This document shows positions 14,393 to 23,188 of a stretch of DNA of 34,896 nt, piece by piece (positions within the stretch are counted from its first letter, which is position 1; every line of letters begins with the position of its first letter). Origin of the DNA: an uncultured Candidatus Saccharibacteria bacterium (GTDB lineage Bacteria > Patescibacteriota > Saccharimonadia > Saccharimonadales > Saccharimonadaceae); the NCBI GenBank assembly GCA_945872155.1, contig CAMBYK010000004.1, positions 1-34,896 on the forward strand, given 5' to 3'. The translations under genes were made by a program, and so were the position numbers. A model generated the notes under the pieces. The model was not told where the DNA came from. It saw only the letters and a list, made by a program, of their open reading frames with translations, and made no database searches.

Positions 14393-17152
14393 CTAACGTT
14401 TGCCTTTTTTCTTGTTTTGGCGTTGTTTTTTCTTGGTTTTGCGCGCTTGATTACGCTTTTTATTAGTTTCGGTGTTTTTAGCAGGAGATTTTTTGAATTC
14501 ACTGTCAAGATTTTTGTCGCCAGCAGAGATCTCATTGACACCTTTTTCGGTGGCACTTTCGGCCATCTTGGTGAGTTCGGTGTCATATTCTTCCCCGTCT
14601 ACTAGGTCGCTTTGCAGGGCTTCTTGTGGTGTGAGGCTGAGGATGATTTTAAGAACTTCTTCGCGTAGGCTGCGTTGCAAGCCATCGAAGAGTTTTTGAG
14701 ACTCGCTGCGATACTCTACTAGCGGATCGCGCTGGCCGACACTGCGCCAGTGAATGCCTTCGCGGAGATGTTGCATATTTTCGAGATGTTGCATCCAGAG
14801 CGTGTCGAGAACTTTGAGGTAGACTTCGCGTTCGATTTTGCGCATGGTTTCGGCGCCAAATTCGGCTTCTTTGTTGCTGTAGGCTTCTTCTACGGCAGTT
14901 AGGGCAAGCTTAATGCGCTCTTTTTCTTTGCGCATGAGACCGATAGATTCAACCAAGTCTTCATCCAGATCAAAGACAGCGAGGAAGTTGGATTTGAAAT
15001 TTTTGTTGACGCGGGAGCTAAACATGGCGAGCTCGGCGGTGGAATCTTTGATGAGGCGGTGAATTTCGGCAAAAATATCTTCGCCTTCGAGGATTTTGCG
15101 GCGCATCATGTAAACTACGCGGCGATGACGGTTGATGACGTTATCGTACTGGACTACGTTTTTGCGTGAATCAAAGTTGAACCCTTCGATACGTTTTTGG
15201 GCGGCTTCGAGAGTTTTAGAGACGGATTTGGTTTGGATGGGGGTGTCTTCATCGACGCCGAGACGTTTCATAAGATTGGCGATGCGATCGCCCTGGAAAA
15301 TACGCATCAGATCATCTTCGCAAGAGACGAAGAACTGAGTAGTGCCTGGGTCGCCCTGACGGCCGCCGCGACCACGCAACTGGTTGTCGACGCGGCGGGA
15401 ATCGTGGCGCTCGGAGCCAATAACTACTAGGCCGCCAAGTTCTTTTACGCCTTCGGCAAGCTTGATGTCGGTGCCGCGGCCGGCCATGTTGGTGGCGAGC
15501 GTAATAGCGCCTTTTTCACCGGCACGAGCTACAATGCCAGCTTCGTGCTCGTTGTTTTTGGCGTTAAGAATTTGATATGGGAGACCAGCTTCATCGAGCG
15601 ATTTCGCAATTAGTTCGTTTTTGACGATTGAAGCGGAGCCTACGAGAACCGGTTGGCCTTTGTCATGGTATTTCTTGATTTCAGCTACGATGGCACGGAT
15701 TTTGCCGGCTTCGGTGCGGTAAATTAAATCATCTTTATCGAGACGGGCAATTGGTCTATTAGGCGGAATTTGGATTACGTCAAGAGAATAGATTTGCTGG
15801 AATTCTTCGGCTTCGGTGAAGGCGGTACCGGTCATGCCAGAGAGTTTGCTGTAAAGGCGGAAAAAGTTTTGGAAGGAGATGGTGGCAAGAGTCATAGATT
15901 CTTCTTGGACGGCTACACCCTCTTTCGCTTCGATGGCCTGATGAAGACCCTCATTATAGCGGCGACCGTGCATGAGACGACCAGTGTGTTCGTCTACAAT
16001 AATAACTTCGCCGGAGTTGGTGACGACATAATCTTTGTCGCGCTTGAAGATGACTTCGGCGCGCAAAGCTTGGTCAAGATGATAAACTAGACGAGTGTTT
16101 TCGACTGAGTAGAGAGTAGAAACGCCAAGGATTTTTTGGACTTTGTCGACGCCGGCATCAGTGAGCGTGACAGAGCGGCGTTTTTCGTCTAGTACGTAAT
16201 CTTCTGGGGTAAGCTTGGAAGTAATTTTGGCGAATTGATAGTAAGAATCTGGGTTGTCGCCAGCAGGGGCAGAAATAATGAGCGGAGTGCGAGCTTCGTC
16301 GATCAAGATTGAGTCTACCTCGTCCACAATGGCGAAATTGAGTTCGCGTTGGCGAAGATATTGAACTTCGTTAACCATGTTGTCGCGTAGGTAGTCAAAG
16401 CCGAATTCGTTGTTAGTGCCGTAGGTGATATCGGCAAGATAGGCCTCTTTACGGGTGGCAGGTTTGAGATGGCGGAAGCGTTCATCCTCGTGTTCTTCGT
16501 TGATATAATCTTTGTCGTAAATGAAGCTGGCGTTGTTGATGATGACGCCAACAGACATGCCGAGGAAGTCAAAAACGGGACCGTTCCAACCGGCATCGCG
16601 TTGAGCGAGATAGTCGTTGACCGTAACTACATGAACGCCTTTGCCAGTCAAAGCATTGAGATAGGCGGGGAGAATAGCAACAAGCGTTTTTCCTTCACCG
16701 GTTTTCATTTCGGCTACGGTGCCTTCATGAAGGGCCATGCCACCTATGAGTTGAACGTCAAAGTGGCGCATCTTGAGAATGCGGTTGGTGGTTTCGCGAA
16801 CTAAGGCGAAAGCATCAGGCAACAAAGTATCAAGCGCTTTTTGGTCTGGGGAGGTATTGGCTTTAGGGCTTTTTTGTTTAGCTTCTTTCTTGTTGAGTTT
16901 GGCTAGTTTGTTCTTAAGTATTTCGGTCTGGGCGGCCAATTCTTTTTTATCCATGGCTTGATATTTTGATTCAAGCTTGTTGATGTCGGCTACGCGTTTA
17001 ATGAGACGTTTTAAGGTTTTCTTTTGGGCGTCGCCAAAAATACCCTGCAAAATTTTAGTGGTAGTAGTTTTGTCTGCTAGCTTATCTGACGGTTTCTTGT
17101 TCTTAACTTGTTTTTTGGGCTGGCCTTTTGCCCCGGACTGACCTGATTTCAT
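14393..17152 (-). CDS. secA: Preprotein translocase ATPase SecA
   Basis: Motor of Sec-dependent protein export, 919 aa. Motifs: the RHFDVQLIGG nucleotide-binding motif (129-138), Walker A MKTGEGKT (149-156), VDEVDSILIDEARTP, the NMAGRGTDI helicase motif, RGRGGRQGDPG, and the helical scaffold and wing domains after it. The C-terminal zinc-binding CxCxS tail of most bacterial SecA is missing and replaced by a lysine-rich, low-complexity tail (from about residue 890). An extra basic low-complexity N-terminus of about 28 residues is also present. The ATG at 17152 is preceded by GGAGG at 17159-17163 and a leader of about 33 bases, unlike its leaderless neighbours. Confidence 0.96.
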   Translation of the reverse strand: MKSGQSGAKGQPKKQVKNKKPSDKLADKTTTTKILQGIFGDAQKKTLKRLIKRVADINKLESKYQAMDKKELAAQTEILKNKLAKLNKKEAKQKSPKANTSPDQKALDTLLPDAFALVRETTNRILKMRHFDVQLIGGMALHEGTVAEMKTGEGKTLVAILPAYLNALTGKGVHVVTVNDYLAQRDAGWNGPVFDFLGMSVGVIINNASFIYDKDYINEEHEDERFRHLKPATRKEAYLADITYGTNNEFGFDYLRDNMVNEVQYLRQRELNFAIVDEVDSILIDEARTPLIISAPAGDNPDSYYQFAKITSKLTPEDYVLDEKRRSVTLTDAGVDKVQKILGVSTLYSVENTRLVYHLDQALRAEVIFKRDKDYVVTNSGEVIIVDEHTGRLMHGRRYNEGLHQAIEAKEGVAVQEESMTLATISFQNFFRLYSKLSGMTGTAFTEAEEFQQIYSLDVIQIPPNRPIARLDKDDLIYRTEAGKIRAIVAEIKKYHDKGQPVLVGSASIVKNELIAKSLDEAGLPYQILNAKNNEHEAGIVARAGEKGAITLATNMAGRGTDIKLAEGVKELGGLVVIGSERHDSRRVDNQLRGRGGRQGDPGTTQFFVSCEDDLMRIFQGDRIANLMKRLGVDEDTPIQTKSVSKTLEAAQKRIEGFNFDSRKNVVQYDNVINRHRRVVYMMRRKILEGEDIFAEIHRLIKDSTAELAMFSSRVNKNFKSNFLAVFDLDEDLVESIGLMRKEKERIKLALTAVEEAYSNKEAEFGAETMRKIEREVYLKVLDTLWMQHLENMQHLREGIHWRSVGQRDPLVEYRSESQKLFDGLQRSLREEVLKIILSLTPQEALQSDLVDGEEYDTELTKMAESATEKGVNEISAGDKNLDSEFKKSPAKNTETNKKRNQARKTKKKQRQNKKKGKR

Positions 17153-17185
17153 CAAAAACCTCCAACGGAATTATTATCTCCCCCT

Positions 17186-17194
17186 AGTTTAGCA
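17186..17194 (-). promoter_or_regulatory. Extended -10 box for secA
   Basis: TGCTAAACT on the minus strand, identical to the glutaredoxin box. Here it lies 33 bases before the ATG, so the transcript has a leader carrying GGAGG (17159-17163). A weak -35-like TTTATC sits 17 bases upstream, inside hpf. Confidence 0.55.
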
Positions 17195-17196
17195 TA

Positions 17197-17559
17197 TTAT
17201 CCTCTCTTGATAAACAGTTTACTGAAGAGGTTTTTGCGTAGATGTGGAGTAGCTTCGAGCTTGTAGCGGCGAATTTGACCCATGAGTTTTGCTTCGATGA
17301 TGTCAATACCGGCAAAAACGTTGGAACATTCATCTTTGGCGGCCAAGACTCGCCCGCCGTGGACTTCCATGGCGGCAGAAATATCATATTTATTATTGTG
17401 AGCACGATTGACCTCTGTGATAACAACCTTGAGGACGACGTCTTTTTTGCTGCCTTTTGGCAAGTAGCGGTCTAGTTTGGCTAGACGTTTGAGGGCGTAT
17501 TTTTTGAGGCTCTCTGAGATTTTATAGTTGTTGCCAGTGAGATCGATTTTTTCAATCAT
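17197..17559 (-). CDS. hpf: Ribosome hibernation promoting factor (short HPF/RaiA)
   Basis: Small ribosome-binding protein of 120 aa that idles ribosomes under stress. It has the S30AE/HPF layout: LTGNNYKISESLKKYALKRLAKLDRYLP, then a strand with lysines, VVITEVN, DISAAMEVHGGRVLAAKDECSN and the AGIDIIEAKLMGQIRRYK helix. The C-terminal dimerisation domain of long HPF is missing, so it is the short type. The ATG at 17559 has the Shine-Dalgarno stretch AAGGAG at 17564-17569, which partly overlies the serS stop. It is translated from the serS transcript, and the secA promoter starts within its end. Confidence 0.92.
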   Translation of the reverse strand: MIEKIDLTGNNYKISESLKKYALKRLAKLDRYLPKGSKKDVVLKVVITEVNRAHNNKYDISAAMEVHGGRVLAAKDECSNVFAGIDIIEAKLMGQIRRYKLEATPHLRKNLFSKLFIKRG

Positions 17560-17570
17560 AAAACTCCTTT

Positions 17571-18815
17571 TTATAATGTTTCTTGGTTGTTAAGATAGGG
17601 TTTGAGAGCAGCTGGTACTCGGAGAGTGCCGTCTGCTTGAGCGTAGTTTTCGATGACCGCGACCATGGTACGGGCCATGGAAATAGCGGTGCCGTTGAGG
17701 GTGTGAGCGGTGACAAGCTCGCCATTTTGACGGCGGATGCGGACGTTGAGGCTTTTGGCTTGGAAGTCAGTGCAGTTGGAACAACTAGTGATTTCGCGAT
17801 ATTTTTGGTCGATCGGGGACCAGTATTCGACGTCGTATTTTTTGGCGGCAGGAGCGCCTAGGTCGCCAGCGGCAATGTTGATAACGCGATAAGGGATGCC
17901 AAGTTCTTGCCAAATTTCTTCTTCGATGGCGAGGATTTCTTCATGGAGGGCTCTGCTTTGTTCTGGAAGGCAGAAGACATACATTTCTAGCTTATTGAAC
18001 TGGTGAACGCGGAAAAGGCCACGGGTATGTTTGCCGGCGGCGCCGGCCTCTTTGCGGAAACAGGCGGAGTAGCCGGCATAGCGTAATGGCAAATCTTTTT
18101 CGTCAAGGATTTCGTCCATATGATAGCCGGTGAGGGGGAGTTCGGCGGTGGCGATCAAAGTGAGGTCTTCCCCTTCTACGGAGTATTCGTCGCTTTGCTC
18201 GCTGGTGCGGGGATTAAAACCACAGCCTTCAAGGACTTTGCTGGAGACTAAATCTGGCACGGTCATAAAAGTGAAACCCTTAGACATGACTTTTTGAAGG
18301 CCGAATTGCAACAGAGCGTTTTCGAGCAGGGCGAGTTCATTTTTGAGGTAATAAAATTTAGAGCCAGCAACTTTGGCGCCACGCTCAAAATCTACCCAGT
18401 CGCGCGTGGTGGCAAAATCTAGATGATCTACGCCGTCAGTTTTTTGCCCGCCCCAGGATTTAACTTCAACGCTGCACTCTTCCCCTCCAAGCGGGACATC
18501 GTCAAAGATAATGTTGGGGATGGTTTTGATGGCAGATTCAATTTGCTGCTCTAGCTCGGTTAGGTTTGGCTCGAGTTCGGCAAGTTTGGCTTTGATTTCT
18601 TTGCCTTTTTGAATGAGCTCTGGGCTGACTTGACCACTTTTCATTTGTGCGGCAGTTTGGTTGCGTTCGGAACGAAGTTGCTCGATAGTTTGCAAGAGGT
18701 TTTTGCGTTGGTCATCGAGAGTAATGACATGTTTAGTGTCGCAGTGATAGCCTTTTTCTTTGGCGCTGTGCTCAACTAATTCTAAATTATTACGAATAAA
18801 GTTAATATCTAACAT
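17571..18815 (-). CDS. serS: Seryl-tRNA synthetase
   Basis: Class II aminoacyl-tRNA synthetase of 414 aa. The N-terminal long antiparallel coiled coil that grips tRNA-Ser spans about residues 30-100. Motif 2 is seen as FRKEAGAAGKHTRGLFRVHQF. Motif 3 is NGTAISMARTMVAVIENY, where bacterial enzymes usually have NGSGLAVGR. The serine-pocket segment TSCSNCTDFQAKSLNVR is also typical. Length is normal for bacteria. The ATG at 18815 is preceded by TGCTATAAT with exactly 6 bases between, so the mRNA is probably leaderless. The hpf gene follows 11 bases downstream. Confidence 0.95.
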   Translation of the reverse strand: MLDINFIRNNLELVEHSAKEKGYHCDTKHVITLDDQRKNLLQTIEQLRSERNQTAAQMKSGQVSPELIQKGKEIKAKLAELEPNLTELEQQIESAIKTIPNIIFDDVPLGGEECSVEVKSWGGQKTDGVDHLDFATTRDWVDFERGAKVAGSKFYYLKNELALLENALLQFGLQKVMSKGFTFMTVPDLVSSKVLEGCGFNPRTSEQSDEYSVEGEDLTLIATAELPLTGYHMDEILDEKDLPLRYAGYSACFRKEAGAAGKHTRGLFRVHQFNKLEMYVFCLPEQSRALHEEILAIEEEIWQELGIPYRVINIAAGDLGAPAAKKYDVEYWSPIDQKYREITSCSNCTDFQAKSLNVRIRRQNGELVTAHTLNGTAISMARTMVAVIENYAQADGTLRVPAALKPYLNNQETL

Positions 18816-18821
18816 GATTCG

Positions 18822-18830
18822 ATTATAGCA
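18822..18830 (-). promoter_or_regulatory. Extended -10 box for serS, leaderless spacing
   Basis: TGCTATAAT on the minus strand, ending 6 bases before the serS ATG at 18815. No strong -35 and no Shine-Dalgarno site. Confidence 0.7.
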
Positions 18831-18875
18831 TAAGACTCTGGGCGCAAGAATAAAAAACGAGACTGCGCCGGCAGA

Positions 18876-20402
18876 TTATGGAGCGGCGAGGCAGCGGATG
18901 GGTAGGCCGTATCCTCTAGGGGAGCTCTTTTGTAGGTTAATAGTGCTGCCGCTGTTCACTAATGAATATGGGAGAGTCCCAGCCCATGTATATCCCTGGG
19001 TGCCACGATCGCTCCATGAGCTGCCGGGGATATACCTGCCAGCACGAACAAATGAGAATGGACTTTGGGTGTCAGTTCCAGCGGCGCTGTTGGGCAGTCC
19101 GTATGCGGTGAGTAGTTCATCGAAAGACCGACTCATGGTGTTTCTTGGTAGCTGCCAACCTTTGGGGCAGAATGAGTCTGCTGCCTTACCGATAGTCGTG
19201 CTGGTTATAGTGCTCCCAGAGAGGCTTCTGGCACCGGCCGAGGCCATTGTCCAGTCGTAATAATTGCCAGCGGATTCGGTAAGTTTGCCGGTGCTTGATG
19301 GTGTAGTACCGTTTCGATAGTATTCGTATCCTGCTTCTGGTTCTACAAAATGCGGTCCATCTTTGCCGTTTATGTCCCAATTTGCTCCTGGTGCGCTCGC
19401 TCCTGGTGCTGTAAAATATCTGCCGCTATTGATGTAAGTGTCGGCAATGCTGAATTCCTGGCCTGCGCTGGGGGAGAAAGCAAGATTTTGTACCATCCAG
19501 CAATTGCCGTCGGCGAGCTTGCGAATAACATATTTTTTGTTGTCGCGGCTGTCTGTTAGGGTTGCCTCCGGCACTAAATTGCGATCTGAGGATGTGGTTT
19601 TGGTAGTGTCTGATACTATTTGATTAGAGGCGTCGCCGTCTTTGAATGCATAAGGAGTGGTTTCGGCGTTGCAGATTCTTGCGGTCATTGATTGCATGGA
19701 GATAATACCATTGAAAGTTGGGGTTTTCCCATTTCGAGCGACGCAACGAATTGAAGCGCCGTTGTTTTTATCATTGTCGTAAGCATAATCAACTTCGCTT
19801 GTGGACACTTTGAGGATGCTGGCTGTGTTTCCTGGGGCGTGGGCAGGAGCGACACAGGAAACTCTGATTTGATTAGTGGTGTGGTCGGTGATAAGTGCTC
19901 TTGGGTTAGCACAGATATTTTCGGCGGTTTCGGTGTCACCGACATAGACTTTTATTTCGTCGAGATCGGAATCTAGAGTGTGCAGGGGTGTGTTAATTTC
20001 TATTTCGGTGTCCGGGCTCGTGATGGTGCTTGGCGTGACGGTAAGTGCTTCTGTGACTGGACCGTTGGATAGTGCGGAATATTTTATGTTGCCGGAATAG
20101 CTACCGGCTGCAAGATCGAAGTTAATGCGAGCTCCGTAATGAACATCTAGGGTGGAGATTTCGGGGACGCCGTATTCTGAAGACATGATTACATTTGGAT
20201 TGTTTGAGAGTGGAACGGACTGGAATTTATAGTTGGCAACCTCTCCGGCGGTTGGAGTAGTGCTACTGACGGAGTATCCCCATTGGTTAGGCGCGAGTGG
20301 CAAGGGGTTTGTAACGGAGCCTGTGGCTGGGGCGATAAAATGAGGGCTGGTTGAATCGCCGTCTTTATAAAGGCGGTTGCCATTTTCGAGATTGTTGTTC
20401 AT
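18876..20402 (-). CDS. FISUMP-domain surface protein, main part after a frameshift
   Basis: Open frame of 508 codons with a C-terminal FISUMP domain (about 285-508). Features of that domain seen here: TLTDSRDNKKYVIRKLADG, NCWMVQNLAF, YDWTMASAG, FCPKGWQLPR and the final GYGLPIRCLAAP. The N-terminal two-thirds is Thr/Ser/Asn-rich beta-type sequence. FISUMP proteins are cell-surface proteins common in Fibrobacteres and Saccharibacteria. The ATG at 20402 has no Shine-Dalgarno site or promoter, and no signal peptide follows it. Upstream in the same frame the sequence stays protein-like back to about 20450, where it joins the frame of the 20416-20655 segment if one A is removed from a run of four. 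So the 508-codon frame is probably not the natural gene. Confidence 0.75.
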   Translation of the reverse strand: MNNNLENGNRLYKDGDSTSPHFIAPATGSVTNPLPLAPNQWGYSVSSTTPTAGEVANYKFQSVPLSNNPNVIMSSEYGVPEISTLDVHYGARINFDLAAGSYSGNIKYSALSNGPVTEALTVTPSTITSPDTEIEINTPLHTLDSDLDEIKVYVGDTETAENICANPRALITDHTTNQIRVSCVAPAHAPGNTASILKVSTSEVDYAYDNDKNNGASIRCVARNGKTPTFNGIISMQSMTARICNAETTPYAFKDGDASNQIVSDTTKTTSSDRNLVPEATLTDSRDNKKYVIRKLADGNCWMVQNLAFSPSAGQEFSIADTYINSGRYFTAPGASAPGANWDINGKDGPHFVEPEAGYEYYRNGTTPSSTGKLTESAGNYYDWTMASAGARSLSGSTITSTTIGKAADSFCPKGWQLPRNTMSRSFDELLTAYGLPNSAAGTDTQSPFSFVRAGRYIPGSSWSDRGTQGYTWAGTLPYSLVNSGSTINLQKSSPRGYGLPIRCLAAP

Positions 20403-20415
20403 AGAAAGAGAGATG

Positions 20416-20655
20416 CTAAATCCAGTACTGAGTTTGGCGGCATATTGAATTTTGTGCTAGCAGAGGGATGACGATAGGAGCAGCATCGGATTCTGCGCTG
20501 TGTGGCAAAGCAATGAGCGTGGCGGTGAAGGCGGAGGCAAAAACTATTAAGGCGGAAATGCTAGTGATTAGGACTGGAGTAGTCTGTTTGTTCCAAGACC
20601 AAATAGTGAAGCGTTGGAATAAGTTAATAAATAATTTACGCAATCGAAATAGCAT
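20416..20655 (-). pseudogene. N-terminal membrane anchor of the FISUMP protein, cut off by a frameshift
   Basis: Frame of 79 codons with a basic cytosolic start (MLFRLRKLFINLFQRF), a membrane or signal segment (about 28-52, VLITSISALIVFASAF) and then SAESDAAPIVIPLLAQ before the frame is lost. It has the promoter that the 508-codon part lacks (TGTTATAGT ending 8 bases before the ATG). Removing one base from the T4 run at 20450-20453 (A4 on the coding strand) reads LLAQIQYAAKLSTGF directly into the downstream frame. The result would be a single protein of about 592 residues with a signal segment, as expected for a surface protein. Confidence 0.65.
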
Positions 20656-20663
20656 ATATAGGG

Positions 20664-20672
20664 ACTATAACA
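20664..20672 (-). promoter_or_regulatory. Extended -10 box for the FISUMP gene
   Basis: TGTTATAGT on the minus strand, ending 8 bases before the ATG at 20655. Confidence 0.55.
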
Positions 20673-20697
20673 TAATCGTATTAGAAATTCTATTTTG

Positions 20698-21612
20698 TTA
20701 TGGTTTGAGTATCGAGGTGATGGCGGATTTGATGATATTGATAGAAGATTGAAGCTTGAGGTTTTCGGATTCGCTGAGTTTGAGATCGAGGCGACGGATG
20801 GCCCCAGCGCGGCCGATGACGGTGGGGAAACCATAGAAAACTTCAGTAAAATCATCAAAAGAAGCAACGGGTAGAGCACGGTGTTGGTCTTCTAAGACGG
20901 CGTTGATAATTTGTGTGATGCAGGCGCCAATGCCGTAGAAGGTGGCGCCTTTGAGCTTGATAATTTCATAGGCTTTGTCTCTGGTGGACTGTTCGATTTC
21001 GGCTTGTTCGGTAGCGGTGAGGAATTTAGCGATAGGCTGTCCGCTGATGTTGGCAGATGACCACAAGCTAAATTCACTATCACCGTGTTCGCCGATTTGA
21101 TGAGCTTGAATGTCTTGAGGAAAAAGATTGAGTTTTTCGGCGATACGGAAACGCAACCTAGCGGAGTCGAGGACGGTGCCAGAGCCGATGATGCGCTCGG
21201 ATGGGAGTCCAGAGTAGTGCCAAGTTAAATAAGTGAGCACGTCCATAGGATTGGAAACGACGATAAAAATACCGTCAAAGCCAGATTTCATGATTTCTTG
21301 GACGATTTGTTTGGTGCTATTGGCGTTTTCAGATAAAAGATCGAGCCTGGTTTGGCCTGGTCTTTGAGCGACGCCAGCAGCTAATACAACAATGTCACAA
21401 TCGGTGGCGTCTTGTAGAGTGGCGGAGTGAATTTTTAGATAATTTGGCGAAACCACGAGCGCGTCGTGTAGGTCCATCGCTTCGCCTTCGGCGTCTGCCG
21501 CGTTGGTATCGACTAATAATAATTCGTTGACATCGGTTTGTTGGTTGATGAGGCAGTAGCCAATACTGGCTCCCACTTGCCCTGTCCCTACGATCATTAC
21601 TTTGTTTGTCAT
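20698..21612 (-). CDS. ldh: L-lactate dehydrogenase
   Basis: NAD-dependent 2-hydroxyacid dehydrogenase of 304 aa that should reduce pyruvate to lactate and regenerate NAD+. The Rossmann loop is VGTGQVGASIGYCL and the NAD-binding acid is in LLVDTNAADAEGEAMDL. The active-site loop AAGVAQRPGQTRLDLL has Gln at the substrate-specificity position, which points to lactate rather than malate (malate dehydrogenase has Arg there). The catalytic His is in QIGEHGDSE. The ATG at 21612 is preceded by AAAGGTGG at a suitable distance. It lies 21 bases after lysS and is probably co-transcribed with it. The product fits a fermentative lifestyle. Confidence 0.92.
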   Translation of the reverse strand: MTNKVMIVGTGQVGASIGYCLINQQTDVNELLLVDTNAADAEGEAMDLHDALVVSPNYLKIHSATLQDATDCDIVVLAAGVAQRPGQTRLDLLSENANSTKQIVQEIMKSGFDGIFIVVSNPMDVLTYLTWHYSGLPSERIIGSGTVLDSARLRFRIAEKLNLFPQDIQAHQIGEHGDSEFSLWSSANISGQPIAKFLTATEQAEIEQSTRDKAYEIIKLKGATFYGIGACITQIINAVLEDQHRALPVASFDDFTEVFYGFPTVIGRAGAIRRLDLKLSESENLKLQSSINIIKSAITSILKP

Positions 21613-21633
21613 TTTTGCCCACCTTTTGCTTAA

Positions 21634-23106
21634 TTATTTGTTGTTAGAATCTAGACGTTTCATGGTTGGGAAAGGCACAGCCTCGCGGCCGGAAACACCT
21701 TCGAGCAACCAGAAATTGCGTTCGCTATTGCCCCAACCACAGGCTGGTGGCATGCCGTATTCGAGCATTTCGACGAAATCACGGTCGAGCATTTGGGCTT
21801 CGTCGTCGCCGGCGTCGCGTTGGGCCTGCTGCTCTTCGAAACGTTTGAGTTGGTCGAGCGGATCGTTGAGTTCGCTGAAGCCATTCCCCATTTCGGTACC
21901 AGCAATGACTGGGTGGAAACGCTCGGTGATTTCTGGGTGATCTGGGCAGGATTTAGCCAGGGGAGAAAGCGCGACGGGTTCATGAATGAGCCAGAACGGA
22001 CCGCCAGATTTTTTGCGGATGAGCTTCCAGACGTTATCAACAAGGCGGCCAACGGAAACTTCGCCGGTTAGCTTGACATTGTTGTCTTTGAGGATTTGGC
22101 GAAGCTGAGCTTCATCTGGGTTGAAAACATCAACACCGTATTCTTTTTGCATGATTTCGGCATAAGAAATACGAGGCCATTTTTGGTCGAGATTGATATC
22201 AAAGCCGTCGATGTGAAACTGCAGGGTACCCCAGGTTTCTTTGGCGACATATTTGATCATTTCTTCGTAGAGGTCCATGCCATCTTCGTAATCTTGATAG
22301 GCGGCGTAAGACTCAAAAGCGATGTGTTCTGGTAAGTGTTCGTCATCGATACCTTCATTGCGGAAACGAGGGCCAATATCAAAGACGCGGTCAAAACCGC
22401 CGCCAAGTAGGCGTTTGAGCGGTAATTCGTGACTAATACGAAGATAAAAATCTTCATCTAGCGCGTCCATGTGGGTGACGAATGGGTTAGCGTCGGCACC
22501 ACCGGTGGTGTGTTCAAGCACGGGGATGTTGATTTCGATAAAGCCATGGTCGAGCATGAATTTGCGAGTGGCTTGCCAGAATTTACTGCGGCGCACGAAA
22601 CGTTCGCGGACTTCTGGGTTGACGTTCATGTCAACGTAGCGGCGACGATAACGTTCTTCTTTATTAGTAAAGCCATCACGGCCAGGGAGCGGGCGAAGTG
22701 ATTTGGTGAGCAGGCGAATGTGATCGGAAAAAACAGAAATTTCGCCAGTTTGAGTTTTGCCAACGATGCCGGTGGCTTCGACGAAGTCTCCGATGTCAAG
22801 CAGTTTGAGATTTTTGATCGAAAAGGTTTGGCTGGAAGCGTCTTTTGACGAAACATCTTTCATAAAAATTTGGATTTCACCGAAGTAGTCACGGATTTTA
22901 ATGAAAGCTAGCTTGCCAAAGCTGCGAATGGCGACAATACGGCCAACGATGGTGACGGTTTTGCCATCATATTCGTCAAAGTTATCGGTGATCTGGCCGA
23001 TTTTGGTGTCACGATAAGATTTGGCCGGGTATGGATCGATACCGAGGGCTTTGATTTCTGCTAGTTTTTTTAATCGCTCGTCGCGATAGTCCGCTAATGT
23101 TGTCAT
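21634..23106 (-). CDS. lysS: Lysyl-tRNA synthetase, class II
   Basis: Class II LysRS of 490 aa. An N-terminal OB-fold anticodon-binding domain (about 45-145, VTIVGRIVAIRSFGKLAFIKIRD) is followed by the catalytic core with FIEINIPVLEHTTGGADANPF, YLRISHELPLKRLLGGGFDRVFDIGP and motif 2 FRNEGIDDEHLPEH. Motif 3 is unusual: where most enzymes read GLGIGIDRLVMLL, this one reads ACGWGNSERNFWLLEG. The class-wide Arg is kept but the glycine pattern is altered. The ATG at 23106 is chosen because TGTTATAAT ends 6 bases before it and homology begins at MTTLADYRDERLKKL; codons upstream would precede the transcription start. Confidence 0.95.
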   Translation of the reverse strand: MTTLADYRDERLKKLAEIKALGIDPYPAKSYRDTKIGQITDNFDEYDGKTVTIVGRIVAIRSFGKLAFIKIRDYFGEIQIFMKDVSSKDASSQTFSIKNLKLLDIGDFVEATGIVGKTQTGEISVFSDHIRLLTKSLRPLPGRDGFTNKEERYRRRYVDMNVNPEVRERFVRRSKFWQATRKFMLDHGFIEINIPVLEHTTGGADANPFVTHMDALDEDFYLRISHELPLKRLLGGGFDRVFDIGPRFRNEGIDDEHLPEHIAFESYAAYQDYEDGMDLYEEMIKYVAKETWGTLQFHIDGFDINLDQKWPRISYAEIMQKEYGVDVFNPDEAQLRQILKDNNVKLTGEVSVGRLVDNVWKLIRKKSGGPFWLIHEPVALSPLAKSCPDHPEITERFHPVIAGTEMGNGFSELNDPLDQLKRFEEQQAQRDAGDDEAQMLDRDFVEMLEYGMPPACGWGNSERNFWLLEGVSGREAVPFPTMKRLDSNNK

Positions 23107-23112
23107 GGGAGT

Positions 23113-23121
23113 ATTATAACA
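23113..23121 (-). promoter_or_regulatory. Extended -10 box for lysS-ldh, leaderless spacing
   Basis: TGTTATAAT on the minus strand, ending 6 bases before the lysS ATG at 23106. Confidence 0.7.
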
Positions 23122-23144
23122 TAGATTACAGAGGTTGGCGAGCA

Positions 23145-23173
23145 TTGACTAAAAGGCAAAAGTGTGATATAAT
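23145..23173 (+). promoter_or_regulatory. Consensus promoter of the unknown + strand gene
   Basis: TTGACT (23145-23150), 17-bp spacer, TGA-TATAAT (-10 at 23168-23173). It is divergent from the lysS promoter. Transcription should start near 23180, at or just after a first ATG (23179) and before the ATG at 23189. Confidence 0.75.
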
Positions 23174-23188
23174 GAGAAATGAGTTTCC

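Noticed and set aside
17153-17155. TTG one codon upstream of the secA ATG as alternative start
   Set aside because: The ATG at 17152 has better Shine-Dalgarno spacing and is the preferred codon.
18840-18880. Possible terminator after the FISUMP gene (CTGC CGGC GCAG followed by T6)
   Set aside because: The stem has only four pairs and the T-run begins five bases after it, so it is too weak to call.
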